NCBI GenBank assembly: GCA_009780445.1
Contig: WRAA01000157.1
Location: 1-5,167 of the forward strand
Origin: Defluviitaleaceae bacterium
GTDB taxonomy: Bacteria > Bacillota > Clostridia > Lachnospirales > WRAA01
Direction of reading: 5' to 3'
DNA: 5,167 nucleotides
Shown here: positions 4,827 to 5,167 of the stretch, piece by piece
How positions within the stretch are numbered: the first letter of the stretch is position 1
Layout: every line of letters starts with the position of its first letter
Made by a program: the position numbers and the translations under genes
Notes under the pieces: generated by a model
What the model was told of the DNA's origin: nothing
Seen by the model: only the letters and a program-made list of their open reading frames with translations
Database searches by the model: none

Positions 4827-5167
4827 GTGGAGAACTTCGACTTTCACATTCCGACGCGTTTAGTGTTCGGGAAGGACACGCAGCACAGGGTCGGCCAAAT
4901 GCTGCAAGATTACGGCTACACGAAGGTGCTGCTGCACTACGGCGGCGGCAGCATCAAGAAGAGCGGCCTCTACGCGCAGATCACGGCTTCCCTTGACGCG
5001 GCCGGCGTGGCGTATGCGGAGCTTGGCGGCGTAATGCCCAACCCGCGCCTCACCCTTGCGCGCGAAGGCGTGGAGCTTTGCCGCAGGGAGGGCGTGGAGC
5101 TTGTGCTGGCGGTTGGCGGCGGCAGTGTTATAGATTCGGCCAAGGCCATCGCCATGGGCGTGTACTA
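4827..5167 (+). CDS. Iron-containing alcohol dehydrogenase, N-terminal part (cut by window edge)
   Basis: The first 113 residues of a protein whose family usually runs about 385-390 residues. The start GTG at 4827 has GGAG (4815-4818) 8 nt upstream, and an in-frame stop (TAA, 4800-4802) shortly before excludes a longer start. The product opens ENFDFHIPTRLVFGKD (2-17), then VLLHYGGGSIKKSGLY, GGVMPNPRL and LAVGGGSVIDSAKAIAMG. These are the N-terminal and dinucleotide-binding motifs of group III (iron-dependent) alcohol dehydrogenases, and the opening resembles the YugJ / butanol-dehydrogenase subgroup. Such cytosolic enzymes reduce aldehydes to alcohols with NAD(P)H during fermentation. The metal-binding Asp and His residues lie beyond the window and cannot be checked, so substrate and cofactor stay open. 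The local GC is high (about 72% over 4981-5120 by hand count of two lines). Redox control by the upstream dyad is possible. Confidence 0.93.
   Translation, partial: MENFDFHIPTRLVFGKDTQHRVGQMLQDYGYTKVLLHYGGGSIKKSGLYAQITASLDAAGVAYAELGGVMPNPRLTLAREGVELCRREGVELVLAVGGGSVIDSAKAIAMGVY

Noticed and set aside
4970..5155. A 61-codon minus-strand frame.
   Set aside because: Antisense to the clearly coding alcohol dehydrogenase; Ser/Ala/Thr-rich shadow translation.

Overview
The window looks like chromosomal DNA from a Gram-positive bacterium, most likely a Clostridia-type member of the Bacillota. The grounds are purine-rich Shine-Dalgarno sites before every gene, an AbrB-type transition-state regulator, a copper-amine-oxidase-N-like 'stalk' domain on an exported protein, an intrinsic terminator, and an iron-type alcohol dehydrogenase closest in pattern to the YugJ/BDH group. 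Genus or species cannot be told from the sequence. There is no sign of phage, transposon, CRISPR or tRNA/rRNA.

Left part (1-4120, minus strand): three genes in one tight operon, transcribed leftward. First is a membrane-anchored six-repeat NHL beta-propeller with a C-terminal stalk domain (2579-4120). Only 3 bp after its stop comes a CHASE2-sensor adenylate cyclase (797-2575). After 31 bp comes a secreted FecR-domain protein (765 to beyond position 1), which is cut by the window edge and has no stop inside it. Together they look like an envelope sensing module: two predicted extracytoplasmic proteins flank a cyclase whose CHASE2 domain faces outside and whose catalytic domain makes a cyclic nucleotide, probably cAMP, inside. 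The ligand and the wiring are unknown.

Middle (4121-4368): a 248-bp AT-rich divergent intergenic region. It holds a leftward promoter candidate for the operon, overlapped by an imperfect inverted repeat, and a rightward promoter for an AbrB-like gene with a hairpin or operator-like dyad at its start site. The AbrB-like regulator (4369-4638, plus) has lower GC (about 47% by hand count over 4381-4620) than its neighbours. A 10-base word, TTTCGCGTAA, occurs three times in about 525 bp around this gene.

Right part (4639-5167): an intergenic region with a 13-base imperfect direct repeat, a strong intrinsic terminator (4728-4765) and a perfect 9-bp inverted repeat whose core resembles a clostridial Rex operator. 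Then comes the start of an iron-containing alcohol dehydrogenase (from GTG at 4827, cut by the right edge). A Rex-like site before an NAD(P)H-linked alcohol dehydrogenase would fit redox control of fermentation.

The most noteworthy content is the NHL-stalk / CHASE2-cyclase / FecR operon and the motif-rich regulatory DNA around the AbrB-like gene. The individual protein families are all known. What may be undescribed is this particular combination and its control.
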